Source of the DNA: Coriobacteriaceae bacterium AM113-163
GTDB taxonomy: Bacteria; Actinomycetota; Coriobacteriia; Coriobacteriales; Coriobacteriaceae
Reading direction: 5' to 3'
NCBI GenBank assembly: GCA_027673765.1
Contig: JAQDWB010000009.1
Span: 1-64,000 of the forward strand
Length of the DNA stretch: 64,000 bases
Shown here in pieces: positions 1-8,714 of the stretch (position 1 is the stretch's first letter; every line of letters starts with the position of its first letter). The position numbers and the translations under genes were made by a program. The notes under the pieces are model-generated. The model worked only from the letters and a program-made list of their open reading frames with translations. It had not been told where the DNA came from and ran no database searches.

Positions 1-283
1 GGCATGCCCCGCCTCTTACACCACATCTCTGCGCGCTACCATACCGCGATGCTGAATATTCCGTTTTTTGCACGGCCCTGGATGGGGTGCCCTGACGCTA
101 GAGAAATAGATGCCTCATTTTTATGCATGAATCTAAGTTCTTTATACAAGAATAGGATTGAATGGCACGCGTGCGCCCAAGCCGGCGCGCCGGCGTCCGA
201 GGGCTGGTCGGGCTCCCAGGGCTTTGTGCGTGCAGAACGGTTAAAATCGGGGCTCGGTCTTAGTTTTATATGGAAGGATACAT

Positions 284-1327
284 ATGGCTTCTAATAATGA
301 TGCTTCGTTGGAGGAGACGCTCTCCTATATTACTGAGCAGTTGAAGGCGCTTACCTCGATTGCTTCGCCTACGGGCTATACCCGTGCGGCGACTGATTAT
401 CTGATGGAAACGTTGCGTGATATGGGCTTTGGGCCCGAGCGTTCCAATAAGGGCAACGTGTTGGTTGAGCTTGGCGGCGAGGGCGAGCCGCTCGTATTGG
501 CGAGCCATGTCGATACCCTGGGCGCCATGGTGCGCTCCATCAAGGACAATGGTCGCCTGCGTCCCACGACGCTTGGCGGGCATCAGTGGTCTACGGCCGA
601 TGGCGAGAACTGCACCGTTTACACGCGCGATGGCAATGTCTACACGGGCGTGGTCCTCAACACCGAGCCCTCGGCGCATGTGGCCGATGAGCCGGTCAAG
701 ACCATCGAGAAGAATATGGAAATCCTGCTCGATGAGAATGTCGACAGCAAGGACGACGTACTTGAGCTGGGCATTCAGACCGGCGACATCATCGCTATGG
801 ATCCGCGCACCACGGTGACGGAGAGCGGCTACATCAAGAGTCGTTTCCTTGACGACAAGCTGTCCGCGTCGATTCTGCTGGGTTTGGCCCGCGCCGTTGC
901 TGGCGGCGAGGTGACGCTTTCGCGCAAGGTATCGCTGCTCTTTACCGTGTACGAGGAGGTCGGTCACGGCGGCGCTTTCGTGCCGGCCGATACGCGCGAG
1001 ATGATCAGCGTTGACATGGGCTGCGTGGGCGACGACCTGGGCTGCACCGAGCGCATGGTTTCGATTTGCGCCAAGGATTCGGGTGGCCCCTACAACTACG
1101 ATCTGGTAACCACGCTGTCCAATATCGCGCGCGAGCTGGAGCTCGATTACGCCATCGATGTGTACCCGCACTACGGCTCCGACGTCGAGGCCACGCTCTC
1201 TGCCGGCTACGACATCCGTCACGGCCTGATCGGCCCCGGCGTGTACGCGAGCCACAACTACGAGCGCAGCCACATGGACGGCGTGCGCGACACCTACGAG
1301 CTCGTCCGCGCCTACGTTCAGCGCTAG
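284..1327 (+). CDS. M42 family metallopeptidase (aminopeptidase)
   Basis: Cytosolic dinuclear-metal aminopeptidase of the M42 (PepA/FrvX/TET) family, which trims peptides to amino acids. The 347-residue length is normal. The metal ligands and catalytic residues are visible in order: ASHVDT (His75, Asp77), FLDDK near 188, YEEVGHGG near 223, VDMG near 243 and a C-terminal SHNYERSHMDG. The start follows a good Shine-Dalgarno (GGAAGGA, 5 nt spacing). The 283 nt upstream hold no other gene I can support; an AT-rich patch at 110-165 probably carries the promoter. It converges on mnmA with a shared GC hairpin between them. Substrate preference cannot be read from the sequence. Confidence 0.9.
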   Translation: MASNNDASLEETLSYITEQLKALTSIASPTGYTRAATDYLMETLRDMGFGPERSNKGNVLVELGGEGEPLVLASHVDTLGAMVRSIKDNGRLRPTTLGGHQWSTADGENCTVYTRDGNVYTGVVLNTEPSAHVADEPVKTIEKNMEILLDENVDSKDDVLELGIQTGDIIAMDPRTTVTESGYIKSRFLDDKLSASILLGLARAVAGGEVTLSRKVSLLFTVYEEVGHGGAFVPADTREMISVDMGCVGDDLGCTERMVSICAKDSGGPYNYDLVTTLSNIARELELDYAIDVYPHYGSDVEATLSAGYDIRHGLIGPGVYASHNYERSHMDGVRDTYELVRAYVQR

Positions 1328-1355
1328 ACGCATCGACAATGCTCATCGAGCCTGC

Positions 1356-1389
1356 CGCCCCGGTTGTTGCAGCGATGCCAGCCGGGGCG
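1356..1389. terminator. GC hairpin between convergent genes
   Basis: An 11-bp stem (1356-1366 with 1379-1389, one G-T type mismatch) with a 12-nt loop lies between the convergent M42 peptidase and mnmA genes. The tail is only weakly T-rich, so it is a probable rather than certain bidirectional terminator. Confidence 0.5.
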
Positions 1390-1395
1390 TCCTCT

Positions 1396-1409
1396 ATAAC
1401 TTGCGGTGG
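1396..1409. repeat. Solo copy of the ATAACTTGCGGTGG repeat arm
   Basis: The 14-mer ATAACTTGCGGTGG occurs here and again, identically, at 12355-12368, where it begins a perfect inverted repeat. Here it stands alone, just downstream of the hairpin and 11 nt from the mnmA stop. It may be a decayed half of the same repeat family. Confidence 0.45.
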
Positions 1410-1419
1410 CGGGGAGCTG

Positions 1420-2520
1420 TTATTTGATGGCTGACGTAACGGTGCCGCCGCCCAGGACGATGTCGCCGCGGTATATAACGACAGCCTGGCCGGGGGCGAT
1501 GGCGCGCTGCGGCTCGTCAAAGGTCAGCAACATTTGCCCGTCTTCGCCGCGCGTAAGGATCGCTGCCTGGTCTTTCTGTCGGTAGCGGTACTTGGCGCCC
1601 ACGCGGATGCCGCCGGCATCCAGCTCGGCTTCCATGTGGTCGGCAGGGGCGCTCCAAATCCAGTCGTTGGCCGTGAGCGCCGTGGCCGTCAGGTCCTCGG
1701 CCTCGCCCAGATGCACGGTGTTGTTAGCGGCGTCGACGCCCGTCACATACACAGGATGCGCCATCGCGACGCCCAGGCCTTTGCGCTGGCCGATGGTGTA
1801 GCGCAGCGCGCCGTTGTGGCGCCCGACCACGCTGCCGTCGCGCCACACAATGTCGCCCGGTGCAGCGGGATGTCCGCAGCGGCGCTCGATATAGCCCGCG
1901 TAGTTACCGTCTGGAATAAAGCAGATGTCCTCGCTTTCGGCCTTCTGGGCGTTGGTAAAGCCCTGCTCGGCGGCTATGCGGCGCACGTCGCGCTCTTTGT
2001 CTAGGCCTGCCAGCGGAAAGATCGTGTGCGCCAGGCGCTCCTGCGTGAGCGAATACAAAAAGTAGCTTTGGTCCTTTTTGGGGTCCTCGCCGCGATGCAG
2101 CTGCCAGGTGCCGTCGGGCGCCTGGCTCGTTTTGGCATAGTGGCCTGTGGCGATGTAGTCGCAGCCCATATCCAGCGCCGCATCCAGCAACGCGCCAAAC
2201 TTAATGTGGCGGTTGCAGATGATGCACGGGTTGGGCGTCAGCCCCTCCTGATAGGCGGTCACGAAGCGCTCGATCACGTTGCGGTCGAAGGTTTGCTGCA
2301 GGTCGAGCACATGGTGGGGTATCCCCAGGCGCTCGGCGACGGCCTTTGCATCGGCGATATCGCGGTCGACCTTACTCATGCCTGTTGAGGGGTCGGGTGC
2401 GGGACAGATGAGGCGCATGGTGGCACCGACACATTCGTAACCCTGGCTTTTGAGCAGATACGCGGTCACGCTGGAATCGACGCCGCCGCTCATGGCGACG
2501 AGCACGCGCTTATTGTGCAT
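1420..2520 (-). CDS. mnmA: tRNA-specific 2-thiouridylase MnmA
   Basis: Sulfurates the wobble uridine (s2U34) of Lys, Glu and Gln tRNAs, using ATP and a persulfide sulfur donor. The 366-residue length is normal. An N-terminal PP-loop (AMSGGVDSS, residues 9-17) adenylates U34. The NPCIICN motif near residue 97 holds the catalytic cysteine, and a second active cysteine lies in DICFIPDGN near 198. The C-terminal beta-barrel region is present. It lies downstream of cysK on the same strand but is separated from it by a strong terminator at 2550-2588, so its promoter must sit in the short space just before the gene or depend on read-through. Placing a sulfur-using enzyme after cysteine synthase fits a shared sulfur theme but is only suggestive. 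Confidence 0.95.
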   Translation of the reverse strand: MHNKRVLVAMSGGVDSSVTAYLLKSQGYECVGATMRLICPAPDPSTGMSKVDRDIADAKAVAERLGIPHHVLDLQQTFDRNVIERFVTAYQEGLTPNPCIICNRHIKFGALLDAALDMGCDYIATGHYAKTSQAPDGTWQLHRGEDPKKDQSYFLYSLTQERLAHTIFPLAGLDKERDVRRIAAEQGFTNAQKAESEDICFIPDGNYAGYIERRCGHPAAPGDIVWRDGSVVGRHNGALRYTIGQRKGLGVAMAHPVYVTGVDAANNTVHLGEAEDLTATALTANDWIWSAPADHMEAELDAGGIRVGAKYRYRQKDQAAILTRGEDGQMLLTFDEPQRAIAPGQAVVIYRGDIVLGGGTVTSAIK

Positions 2521-2549
2521 GGGGAGGTTCTCCTTGGTGGCATGTGGCC

Positions 2550-2588
2550 AAAAAAGAAAAGCGGCGCGGGAGGCTGGTTCCGCGCCGC
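2550..2588 (-). terminator. Rho-independent terminator of cysK
   Basis: A perfect 9-bp GC stem (2561-2569 with 2580-2588) is followed, on the minus strand, by a T-rich run (TTTTCTTTTTT). It lies 114 nt after the cysK stop. Confidence 0.85.
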
Positions 2589-2701
2589 AGACATTGTAGC
2601 AAGTTCGGGCGTCCTGTGGGACGCCCTGTTGGGATGAGCTCAGACTGCCAGAAGAGAGGGGAGACCGGCGTGCCTTGGACTCGTTCTAAGAACGAGAAGC
2701 T

Positions 2702-3640
2702 CTAGTCCTGGAAGAGCGCCGTGGACAGGTAACGCTCACCGGTGTCGGCGAGCAGCGCCACGATGGTCTTGCCCTCGTTCTCGGGGCGCTTGGCCAGCTG
2801 CAGTGCGGCCCACACGGCGGCACCGGACGAAATGCCCACGAGCACGCCCTCCTTGTGGCCCACGGCGCGGCCGGTGGCAAAGGCGTCGTCGTTCTCGACG
2901 GGGATGATCTCGTCATAGACCTGGGTGTCGAGGACGTCGGGCACAAAGCCGGCACCGATGCCTTGGATCTTGTGCGGGCCGGCCTGGCCCTTAGAGAGCA
3001 CCGGGGAAGTGGCGGGCTCGACGGCGACGACCTTAATCTCGGGGTTCTGCTCCTTGAGGAACTCGCCCACGCCGGTCACGGTGCCACCGGTGCCAACGCC
3101 GGCGACGAAGATGTCAACCTTGCCGTCGGTGTCGTCCCAGATCTCGGGGCCGGTCGTGGCCTTGTGGATGGCGGGGTTGGCGGGGTTCACAAACTGGCCG
3201 GCGAGAATGCTGTTGGGGGTCTCCTTCTGCAGCTCCTCGGCCTTGGCGATAGCGCCTTTCATGCCCTTGGAGCCGTCGGTGAGCACGAGCTGCGCACCGT
3301 ATGCCTGCATCAGCTTGCGGCGCTCGACGGACATGGTCTCGGGCATGGTGATGATCACCTTGTAGCCGCGAGCCGCCGCCACCGAGGCGATGCCGACGCC
3401 GGTGTTGCCGCTTGTGGGCTCGATGATGGTGTAGTCGCCGCCGCGCACGAGCTTGCCTGCCTTCTCGGCCTCGTCAATCATGTTCTTGGCGACGCGGTCT
3501 TTAACGGACCCGGCGGGGTTGAAGTATTCCAGCTTGACGAGCACACGGGCCTTGAGGTCCTCATCGGCCTCAAAGTGAGTGAGCTCCAGGAGCGGGGTGT
3601 GGCCGATAAGCTGATCGATGGACGTGTAAACCTTGCTCAT
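2702..3640 (-). CDS. cysK: Cysteine synthase A (O-acetylserine sulfhydrylase)
   Basis: PLP enzyme that makes L-cysteine from O-acetylserine and sulfide. The 312 residues match the family. Visible motifs are the PLP lysine region [11 protein letters not shown] (Lys near 47), the substrate loop EPTSGNTG near 74-81, the glycine-rich phosphate-binding GTGGTVTG near 183, and a SSGAA motif near 268. It is divergent from an Rrf2-type regulator (3894), a common arrangement for CymR- or IscR-like control of cysteine and Fe-S metabolism. A good minus-strand promoter sits at 3716-3745. The gene ends in its own terminator, so it is probably monocistronic. Confidence 0.95.
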   Translation of the reverse strand: MSKVYTSIDQLIGHTPLLELTHFEADEDLKARVLVKLEYFNPAGSVKDRVAKNMIDEAEKAGKLVRGGDYTIIEPTSGNTGVGIASVAAARGYKVIITMPETMSVERRKLMQAYGAQLVLTDGSKGMKGAIAKAEELQKETPNSILAGQFVNPANPAIHKATTGPEIWDDTDGKVDIFVAGVGTGGTVTGVGEFLKEQNPEIKVVAVEPATSPVLSKGQAGPHKIQGIGAGFVPDVLDTQVYDEIIPVENDDAFATGRAVGHKEGVLVGISSGAAVWAALQLAKRPENEGKTIVALLADTGERYLSTALFQD

Positions 3641-3690
3641 GATGAATCTCCAAAGTGTTCAAATGACTGGATACCGTGTGGTTTTACGGT

Positions 3691-3765
3691 GTGTCTAGCA
3701 ACTAAACCCACAAACCTTATAGGCTATTCGTTTAGCTGTTGGCAAGCATAGTAGACACTAAACCC
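3691..3765. promoter_or_regulatory. Candidate operator repeats between cysK and Rrf2 gene
   Basis: The intergenic region has a direct repeat of ACTAAACCC (3701-3709 and 3757-3765) and a 7-bp inverted repeat, GTGTCTA at 3691-3697 with TAGACAC at 3752-3758. They flank the cysK promoter. They are candidate binding sites for the divergent Rrf2 regulator, which is an inference from position. Confidence 0.4.
3716..3745 (-). promoter_or_regulatory. cysK promoter
   Basis: On the minus strand, a TTGCCA -35 box (3740-3745) and TATAAG -10 box (3716-3721) are separated by 18 nt, leaving a 5' UTR of about 70 nt to the cysK start. Confidence 0.6.
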
Positions 3766-3893
3766 TAGTAATGCAATAGGAAATAGGAGATTATTGCAAG
3801 TCGATTAACCATCTTGACCGGAACGGGTATTTTCAAAGCCAATTTTTCGGCTAGAATTTCAACGGACTAAAAGACCGAAAGGCAGCACTAGAT

Positions 3894-4322
3894 ATGTTGG
3901 TTTCCACTAAGGGCAGGTACGCCCTGCGCGTTATGGTTGACCTGGCCGAGCACCAGGCGGCCGGTCGCATCCCGCTCAAAGAGATTGCGGCGCGACAGGG
4001 GATTTCCGAGAAATATCTCGAGAACATCTTGGCTACGCTCGTGCGCGCCAACATGCTCTCGGGCATGCGCGGCAAGGGCGGCGGCTATGTGCTCACGCGC
4101 CCGCCCGAGCAGTACACGGTGGGCGAGATCTTGCGCCTGACCGAGGGTAGTCTGGCGCCGGTCGCCTGCCTGGATGGCGACTGCAAGGGCTGCTCGCGAT
4201 CTGATAAGTGTCCCACGCTCGACGTGTGGAAGAACCTGGACAAGCTCATCAACGATTATCTCGACGGCGTGACGCTCGACCAGCTTGTCGCTCCCAACCA
4301 TGGCTATGACTACGTCATCTAA
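3894..4322 (+). CDS. Rrf2 family transcriptional regulator (IscR/CymR-like)
   Basis: Winged-helix DNA-binding regulator of 142 residues. The start (MLVSTKGRYALRVMVDLAEH) and the recognition-helix region ending in KGGGYVLTRPPEQ are typical of Rrf2 proteins. The C-terminal half has four cysteines spaced C-x4-C-x2-C-x4-C (residues about 92-106), more than the three of E. coli IscR, which suggests a bound Fe-S cluster or thiol sensing. It is divergent from cysK, so control of cysteine synthesis (CymR-like) or Fe-S status (IscR-like) are the leading options. No isc/suf genes are adjacent. The Shine-Dalgarno is weak (AAAGG, about 12 nt away), so the start rests on homology to the family N-terminus. 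Confidence 0.85.
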   Translation: MLVSTKGRYALRVMVDLAEHQAAGRIPLKEIAARQGISEKYLENILATLVRANMLSGMRGKGGGYVLTRPPEQYTVGEILRLTEGSLAPVACLDGDCKGCSRSDKCPTLDVWKNLDKLINDYLDGVTLDQLVAPNHGYDYVI

Positions 4323-4391
4323 CCCATACCTGCCATGTGGGGACGGGGCGGAAATGGTAGATTCTCTCGTCCTTTGAGACCTGACAAATAA

Positions 4392-4429
4392 GAAGGCCGC
4401 CCATTTTTGCGATGGGCGGCCTTCGTTTT
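4392..4429. terminator. Bidirectional terminator
   Basis: A 13-bp perfect stem (4392-4404 with 4412-4424) is followed by GTTTT on the plus strand and CTTATTTG on the minus strand. It serves the convergent Rrf2 and holin-like genes. Confidence 0.85.
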
Positions 4430-4464
4430 GGGCTGTTGAGACGGGCGCGGCCGGAATGGCCGTT

Positions 4465-4830
4465 TTAGTCCTCGGCAATACTATCGAGGATGCTGCGCAT
4501 GATGGACACCAGGATGCTGCCCATAAAGGCCGAGCCAAAGTTTGCGATGGAGATGCCGACGCCAAGCAGGTTGACCGACAGGTAGCTCGCGAGCTCGAGC
4601 ATAAAGCTGTTGACGACAAGCTGGAAAATGCCCAGCGTAATGATCGTGAGCGGCAGCGAGATGACCGTCAGGAACGGCTTGACGAACGAATCGACGATGT
4701 TCAGGAACAGTCCCACGAAGGCGAAGCAGACCCAGGCCTCGGTAAAACCGAAGGGCTGGATGCCGGGAACGAGGAACGTGGCAATCGCGATGGCGATTGA
4801 GGTGAAGAGCCAGTTAAGCATAAAGCGCAT
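4465..4830 (-). CDS. Phage-holin-family-4-like small membrane protein
   Basis: A 121-residue protein with four predicted membrane segments: about 7-27 starting LFTSIAIAIATFLVPG, 33-50, 52-78 with TVISLPLTIITLGIF, and 85-115. This pattern and the PFLTVISLP core match the family annotated as mycobacterial-type 4-TMS phage holin (superfamily IV). Members are widespread chromosomal proteins without any phage context, as here, and their function is unknown. The N-terminus directly follows a weak AGGATTC-type ribosome site. There are no lysis or phage genes nearby, so a true holin role is unlikely. Confidence 0.75.
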   Translation of the reverse strand: MRFMLNWLFTSIAIAIATFLVPGIQPFGFTEAWVCFAFVGLFLNIVDSFVKPFLTVISLPLTIITLGIFQLVVNSFMLELASYLSVNLLGVGISIANFGSAFMGSILVSIMRSILDSIAED

Positions 4831-5155
4831 GGCGTGAATCCTTTCTTGCGCCGGGGTTGCTGACGTCGCGTGAAGCGGCTTGCGGCGGCGACTTGGATGG
4901 TTGCGCGGGCGCGCCGCGGTGTTTGGGCGCCCATTGTCTCAAATATTCGTGGAGCTTACGTGCGCATTCGGTTTCTAAGCGGCGTTCGTCCTGAAAAACG
5001 TGCCGCTGACAGAGAGTCTTGTCGCTTTAGTTTAGTGGTGTGCTACACTGCTACGGGCAAATGCCCCATGCATTAGCTTTATTGCATAGAACGGGCGAAC
5101 GATGCCCGATGTCAGTATCAACTTCGATGCCTTATGGCGGGTTTGGCGGTGATCG
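4831..5155. other. Intergenic region with structured leader before yerC-like gene
   Basis: This holds no supported gene. It carries the extended -10 promoter at 5041-5049 and then about 100 nt of leader containing short hairpins: GGGCAAATGCCC near 5056, an ATGCA/TGCAT pair near 5068-5090 and GGGC/GCCC near 5093-5107. The first 200 nt, GC-rich, have no clear signal. Confidence 0.4.
5041..5049 (+). promoter_or_regulatory. Extended -10 promoter for the YerC-like gene
   Basis: TGC plus TACACT forms an extended -10 element; a TTGTCG about 19 nt upstream is a weak -35. Confidence 0.45.
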
Positions 5156-5455
5156 ATGAATATCGAGAACATGTTTGACAAGCCTGATGTCAAGCAGCTG
5201 GTCCACGCATTTAGTCTTTTGGATGACGAGAACGATATCCAGGCGTTTTTAACCGATATCTGCACACCGCGCGAGATCTGCGATCTTTCTCAGCGCCTGC
5301 AGGTCGCGCGTTATCTGGATGAGGGCGAGCCCTATGTTGAGGTTCAGGCCCGCACCGGCGCTTCGTCCACCACGGTGAGCCGCGTGTCCAAGGCGCTTAA
5401 TGGCGAGTATGGTGGCTATCGCAAGATCCTCATCAAACTGGAGGATGGCGAGTAG
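5156..5455 (+). CDS. YerC/YecD family TrpR-related regulator
   Basis: A 99-residue all-helical protein of the TrpR superfamily, subgroup YerC/YecD. Residues about 40-85 carry the family signature: TPREICDLSQRLQVARYL, followed by a helix-turn-helix (VQARTGASSTTVSRVSKAL). Members are presumed DNA-binding regulators; their ligand and targets are mostly unknown, and no tryptophan genes lie nearby to suggest one. The long leader with small hairpins could mean post-transcriptional control. A rho-independent terminator follows at 5483, so it is a single-gene unit. Confidence 0.88.
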   Translation: MNIENMFDKPDVKQLVHAFSLLDDENDIQAFLTDICTPREICDLSQRLQVARYLDEGEPYVEVQARTGASSTTVSRVSKALNGEYGGYRKILIKLEDGE

Positions 5456-5482
5456 GCCAGCGGCGACAAACGAATTGCGCAG

Positions 5483-5508
5483 AACCGTCCCTTCGGGGGC
5501 GGTTTTTT
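5483..5508 (+). terminator. Rho-independent terminator after YerC-like gene
   Basis: An AACCGTCCC stem pairs with GGGGGCGGTT across a TTCG-type loop and runs into TTTTTT, 28 nt after the stop. Confidence 0.85.
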
Positions 5509-5612
5509 GATCCCTTGGGGACGGAGGAAATCTGTTGGCGTGGGGCAAATCTGTCCGCGTGGGCGGGTAGGATGGATGCATTGATTATTGCGAACGGTTT
5601 GAGTGGAGGACC

Positions 5613-8600
5613 ATGCCTGTTCGAATCTATACCACCAATACCGGTACGGACTTGAGTGATGCCGAGGCGGCGTTGCTCGCCGACCTGGTCGCCCGCCACG
5701 GGCGTGCCGTTTTGCTGGCGCCCTCGTTTGCCGAGCTCGACCTATGCCGTCATGATGCCGCGGTTGCTGGCGTCTCGCTGGGCGTTGACTACAAAACCCC
5801 TGCGTCGTGGCTTCGTTCGCTGTGGGAGCTTATGGGCGATGGCCGCAGCTTCGTCGACAACATGCAGCGCCAGATGCTGTTCTCGGACATGATCGCCCGT
5901 CGCGACGATGTCGACCTGCAGCCGCTTTCGCGCAGTCAGGGAACGGTGCGCATGCTCGCGCGCATGGCCCGCGATGTGCTGCCGGGCGTAGCGGGAACGG
6001 GTGCCGAGCGCTGCCGCGATGCCGCCGCTCAGCCCGAGCCCAAAAGTGACGCCGAGGCCCGCGTGTTCGAGCTGTTGAGCGCCTATGCGAGCGGCTTGGA
6101 CCGTCGAGACATGGTCGGGCCCTGCGAGGCGGCTGACCTTATGGCCGAGGTGCTGGCCGACAACCTTCCGGCGTGTACCCGCGCCGTATGCGTGCGCGGT
6201 ATCACGTCGTTTACGCATGGCCTGCTCGAGTTGCTGTCGGCCGTGGCGAACAATGGGGGAGAGGTCGTTGTGCTGCTTGCCTGCGAGCAGGCGGCAATGC
6301 GCGAAGATCTGGCTGCCGCCTTTGATGCCCGCGGTGTGCTGTTTGAGGCCGCGCCGCTGGGGGAGGGTGCCGCCGCGCCCCAGACTGCCTCCAAGTCCGC
6401 CGCTCAGCCTACCTTTGTAGAGGTTGCTGGCCCTCACGCCCGTGCCCACGCCTATGTGGATGCAATCGATGATCTGGTAAAAACGTGTGAGGCCGCCGCG
6501 GTCGACGGCGGTGTCACGGCGTCCGCGGACCCCGTGCGCGTGCTCGTGGTGTCTGCCCGGGCGCCTCGGCTGTTCGGTGAACTCGCTGCCCGTTTGGCGG
6601 CGCGTCATATTGCGGCCGAGACAACTGAGTTCACGGCGTTTTCCCAATCCATCGCGGGCAGGCGGTTCACGGCGCTCGCCAATCTGATCGAGCGCATGAA
6701 GGCCGCCGACGAGGGCACCGCCTCCAAGACCGAGTGGTGGCCCGCGCCGGAGCTTGCCGACTGGATTTACAGTCCGCTTTCGGGTGCCGATGCCGCCAGC
6801 GCGCGCACCTTCGACAAGAACATGCGCCTGTCGCGCGGCAAGACCACCACGGCCGTCAAGAGCCTGCTGCAGAGCGTGCAGGGCCAGGTGAGGGGCACGC
6901 GCAAGGCTGCCAGTGATGAGAACTGGGTTAAGAACGTGCCATGTGTGGTCTCGGACGTGTTCCAAGCGCTGTGGCGCGACAAACCCGTGACGGCGCTCAA
7001 GGCCATGCTCGCCGTTGCCGAGGCACTGCCCGATCGCGCTCTAGGCGGCCTTGACGGCCAGGCCCGTCGCCAGACAGAGACGGCTCTGCTGCGCCATGCC
7101 ATCGACATCCTCATGAACGATGCTCGTGCGCTCGACGTGTCGCAGGCCGCGACCGTGCCCGTGCTCGACGACGTTCGTACCAAGGTGGACAAGCGCAGCA
7201 CCGCATACGATTACGAGACCTACGAGGTCGACCGCACGCCGCGCGCCCAGGTGCGCTTTGCGTCGCTTGCCGATGCGGCAGCCCTGCGCCCCGCCAGCTA
7301 CGATGCCGTGCTGTTTGCCGACGTCGACCTGGACAGTTACCCGCTTTCGCACGAGGAGGGCCCGCTGGCCACGCTGACGGCCGAGCTGGGGCGCAGCGGT
7401 GTGACGCTTGAGCCCGCGGCCCTGCTGCGCGTGCGCTTTGGCCGCGCGATGCAGGCGGCACGCGGCCTCGTTGTGCTCGCCCGCGTGACCCACGATCGCC
7501 AGGCGCGCGAGTGCTATCCGGCTGCCGTGTGGACCGAGTTGCGGGCGCATGCCGAGGCCGCTGGCGCCGCCAAGGTTGCGTGCGTGGGCGAGGGCGGTAT
7601 CGTCGCCGATTTTGATTCGGCGGCCGGCGAGGGCATCGAGTGCAAGCGCGTCGCGTGCGAGGCTCCTCAGCATTTGAGTGAAGCGGCTGTGCCGTATCTG
7701 GTCCTGCGTCGCCGCGATGGCGAGGGCGAGAACGCGCCGCTCGTGCCGCGTCTGACGTCCGCCTCGCAGATCGAGGCGTATTCGACGTGCCCGCTGTGCT
7801 GGTTCGTGTCGTATCGCGTGAAGCCCCAGTCCATCGACGCGGGCTTTGGCAACATGGAGAAGGGCAACTTTGTCCACGATGTGCTGGAGCATCTGCATGC
7901 CCGCCTGCCCCAGGAGGGCATGCAGCGCGTGACGCCCGAGAATCTGCCGCGCGCTCAGGAGCTGCTGCGCGAGGTCTTTGACGAGACGTTGGCCGAGCAC
8001 GCCGGCAAGCGAGGCACGGAGGGCCCGCTGGTGCCGCTCTCTCCGGTGGAGGAGCGCCAGGTGGCCGAGATTTTGCCGCAGCTGGAGGGCGTGCTTGCCT
8101 ATGAAGCCGAGGCGCTGACTCCTTTTGCTCCGCGCTACCTTGAGTTTGCCTTTAACGATCTTAACGTTGAGTATGCCGGCTGGCCGCTCGGCGGGCGCAT
8201 CGACCGCGTGGATGTGGATGCCGAGAACCGCGCCGTCGTGATCGACTACAAGCACCGCACGGGCGTTGAGGAGTTTAAGCTCGCCGACCCCACGGTGCGC
8301 GACGAGGAATCGGGCGAGGCCGCCATCGACGACCCGCGGTGGCTGCCGCCCCATACCCAGACGCTTATCTATGCGCAGGCCATGCGCCGGGCGCTGGGTC
8401 TGGATACCCGTGCGGCGCTCTATTTTTCGACCAAGGGCGGCAAGCCCGCGCTGCGCGGCGCGGCGAGTGCCGAGCTGCTCGAGGAAGAACGCGGCGACGG
8501 TCGCATCCCAGGCCTTAAGAAGGGCTTTCCGGGCGAGGGTGGCAGTATGGACTTCGACGCCCTGCTCGATCGCGTGGAGACCGGCATCGCCGAGCGCCTG

Positions 8601-8711
8601 CGCGAGCTCGAGGCAGGCAACGTTGCCGCCGTCGACCCGATGTCGGCTCAGGCCGCGCATGCGCGCTGCTCGTATAACCACGAAGGAACGTTTGTAAGGA
8701 GGGGCGTGTAG
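5613..8711 (+). CDS. addB: AddB-like helicase-nuclease subunit with PD-(D/E)XK domain
   Basis: Second subunit of an AddAB-type double-strand-break resection enzyme, encoded 3 nt before the AddA homologue. The 1032 residues comprise an N-terminal degenerate UvrD-like region without Walker motifs and a C-terminal PD-(D/E)XK nuclease. The nuclease shows a GNFVHDVLEHLH helix near 750, GGRIDRVDVD near 862 and the catalytic VIDYKH near 876. AddB normally holds a 4Fe-4S cluster through one cysteine before the nuclease and a C-x2-C-x5-C after it. Here the first site is present (CPLC, 726 and 729) but only one cysteine remains near the end (ARCSYNH, about 1019), so the cluster is altered or absent. 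The start follows GTGGAGGACC, a good ribosome site. RexB is the alternative family name. Confidence 0.85.
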   Translation: MPVRIYTTNTGTDLSDAEAALLADLVARHGRAVLLAPSFAELDLCRHDAAVAGVSLGVDYKTPASWLRSLWELMGDGRSFVDNMQRQMLFSDMIARRDDVDLQPLSRSQGTVRMLARMARDVLPGVAGTGAERCRDAAAQPEPKSDAEARVFELLSAYASGLDRRDMVGPCEAADLMAEVLADNLPACTRAVCVRGITSFTHGLLELLSAVANNGGEVVVLLACEQAAMREDLAAAFDARGVLFEAAPLGEGAAAPQTASKSAAQPTFVEVAGPHARAHAYVDAIDDLVKTCEAAAVDGGVTASADPVRVLVVSARAPRLFGELAARLAARHIAAETTEFTAFSQSIAGRRFTALANLIERMKAADEGTASKTEWWPAPELADWIYSPLSGADAASARTFDKNMRLSRGKTTTAVKSLLQSVQGQVRGTRKAASDENWVKNVPCVVSDVFQALWRDKPVTALKAMLAVAEALPDRALGGLDGQARRQTETALLRHAIDILMNDARALDVSQAATVPVLDDVRTKVDKRSTAYDYETYEVDRTPRAQVRFASLADAAALRPASYDAVLFADVDLDSYPLSHEEGPLATLTAELGRSGVTLEPAALLRVRFGRAMQAARGLVVLARVTHDRQARECYPAAVWTELRAHAEAAGAAKVACVGEGGIVADFDSAAGEGIECKRVACEAPQHLSEAAVPYLVLRRRDGEGENAPLVPRLTSASQIEAYSTCPLCWFVSYRVKPQSIDAGFGNMEKGNFVHDVLEHLHARLPQEGMQRVTPENLPRAQELLREVFDETLAEHAGKRGTEGPLVPLSPVEERQVAEILPQLEGVLAYEAEALTPFAPRYLEFAFNDLNVEYAGWPLGGRIDRVDVDAENRAVVIDYKHRTGVEEFKLADPTVRDEESGEAAIDDPRWLPPHTQTLIYAQAMRRALGLDTRAALYFSTKGGKPALRGAASAELLEEERGDGRIPGLKKGFPGEGGSMDFDALLDRVETGIAERLRELEAGNVAAVDPMSAQAAHARCSYNHEGTFVRRGV

Positions 8712-8714
8712 ACC

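Noticed and set aside
266..1339. Minus-strand open frame opposite the M42 peptidase
   Set aside because: Antisense shadow; no ribosome site or recognisable motif.
4465..4830. Prophage remnant suggested by the holin-like gene
   Set aside because: No other phage gene, att site or lysis gene is nearby; members of this holin-like family are common chromosomal proteins.
4333..5530. Short similar stretches TGGGGACGG near 4336 and 5516
   Set aside because: Similarity is limited to about 9 bases and neighbouring bases differ; could be chance in GC-rich DNA.
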